Source of the DNA: Planctomycetota bacterium
Lineage (GTDB): Bacteria; Planctomycetota; Brocadiia; JAJRTI01
NCBI GenBank assembly: GCA_024278415.1
Contig: JAJRTI010000934.1
Span: forward strand, 1-6,014
Direction of reading: 5' to 3'
DNA: 6,014 nucleotides
Part shown: positions 5,942 to 6,014 of the stretch, one piece after another
Numbering within the stretch: the first letter of the stretch is position 1
How the letters are laid out: every line of letters starts with the position of its first letter
The notes under the pieces: model-generated
Database searches by the model: none
The model's input: the letters and a program-made list of their open reading frames with translations, nothing else
What the model was told of the DNA's origin: nothing
Position numbers and translations under genes: made by a program

Positions 5942-5975
5942 CCTCGTCCGCCGTGCGTCGGACACTGTGACGAGG
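5942..5975. repeat. Small inverted repeat
   Basis: CCTCGTC (5942-5948) is mirrored by GACGAGG (5969-5975), seven perfect pairs around a 20-base loop. GTCCG (5946-5950) with CGGAC (5959-5963) is an overlapping alternative pairing. There is no T-run after it on either strand. Its role is unknown; it lies next to the long palindrome. Confidence 0.35.
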
Positions 5976-6014
5976 ACTGCGCCGCGAGCGGTGCGACAGC
6001 ACATGCATGACAAG

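Larger units (their letters stand above)
5548..6014. other. Non-coding region at the right end, rich in inverted repeats
   Basis: No frame here looks like a real gene. The open frames of about 80-100 codons translate to arginine-rich, low-complexity sequence without family motifs and lie on inverted repeats. The region contains the oxidoreductase promoter and operator-like dyad, a hairpin at 5701-5728, the long palindrome 5756-5911 and a further hairpin at 5942-5975. The upstream neighbour is beyond the window edge. Confidence 0.55.

Noticed and set aside
5703..6008. Minus-strand 101-codon and plus-strand 80-codon frames at the right end
   Set aside because: Both translate the inverted repeats into arginine-rich low-complexity sequence, and neither has a convincing start region.

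Overview
The window is GC-rich bacterial chromosomal DNA, and every gene I can support reads on the minus strand (right to left). Its core is a tightly packed housekeeping operon of six genes: psd, pssA, ribE, pdxA, rsmA and the start of a membrane protein cut off by the left edge. The genes overlap or are separated by at most 19 bases. The pairing of a pyruvoyl phosphatidylserine decarboxylase with an integral-membrane phosphatidylserine synthase points to a bacterium that makes phosphatidylethanolamine. GC content, use of TTG and GTG starts, and the gene mix fit an uncultivated GC-rich lineage, for example in the Planctomycetes, Lentisphaerae or Hydrogenedentes neighbourhood. That placement is a guess, and nothing here fixes the phylum.

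Layout from right to left. 5548-6014 has no convincing gene. It holds a long imperfect palindrome (core 5770-5898, about 42 paired positions), two smaller hairpins (5701-5728 and 5942-5975), and a strong sigma-70-type promoter with an operator-like dyad in its spacer (5587-5615). That promoter drives a Gfo/Idh/MocA-family NAD(P)-dependent oxidoreductase. Its reading frame is broken by an in-frame TAG at 4684-4686, while clear family C-terminal sequence continues in the same frame to a TGA at 4549-4551. It is best treated as a pseudogene, a fresh nonsense allele or a sequence error. 4190-4548 is intergenic. It carries a near-perfect GC-rich palindrome just after the oxidoreductase and then the operon promoter (-35 TTGACT, -10 GATAAT).

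The operon then runs psd (TTG start), pssA (ATGA overlap), ribE (19-base gap), pdxA (GTG start, 2-base gap), rsmA (1-base TGATG overlap) and the partial membrane protein (5-base gap). psd and pssA carry out the last two steps of phosphatidylethanolamine synthesis. ribE makes riboflavin, pdxA serves pyridoxal phosphate synthesis, and rsmA methylates 16S rRNA. The pdxA-rsmA pairing is also known from gammaproteobacteria such as E. coli. The tight packing suggests one transcript with translational coupling.

I found no tRNA, rRNA, CRISPR array, insertion sequence or defence system. The observations most worth a second look are the interrupted oxidoreductase frame, the long intergenic palindrome, and the operator-like dyad inside the oxidoreductase promoter.
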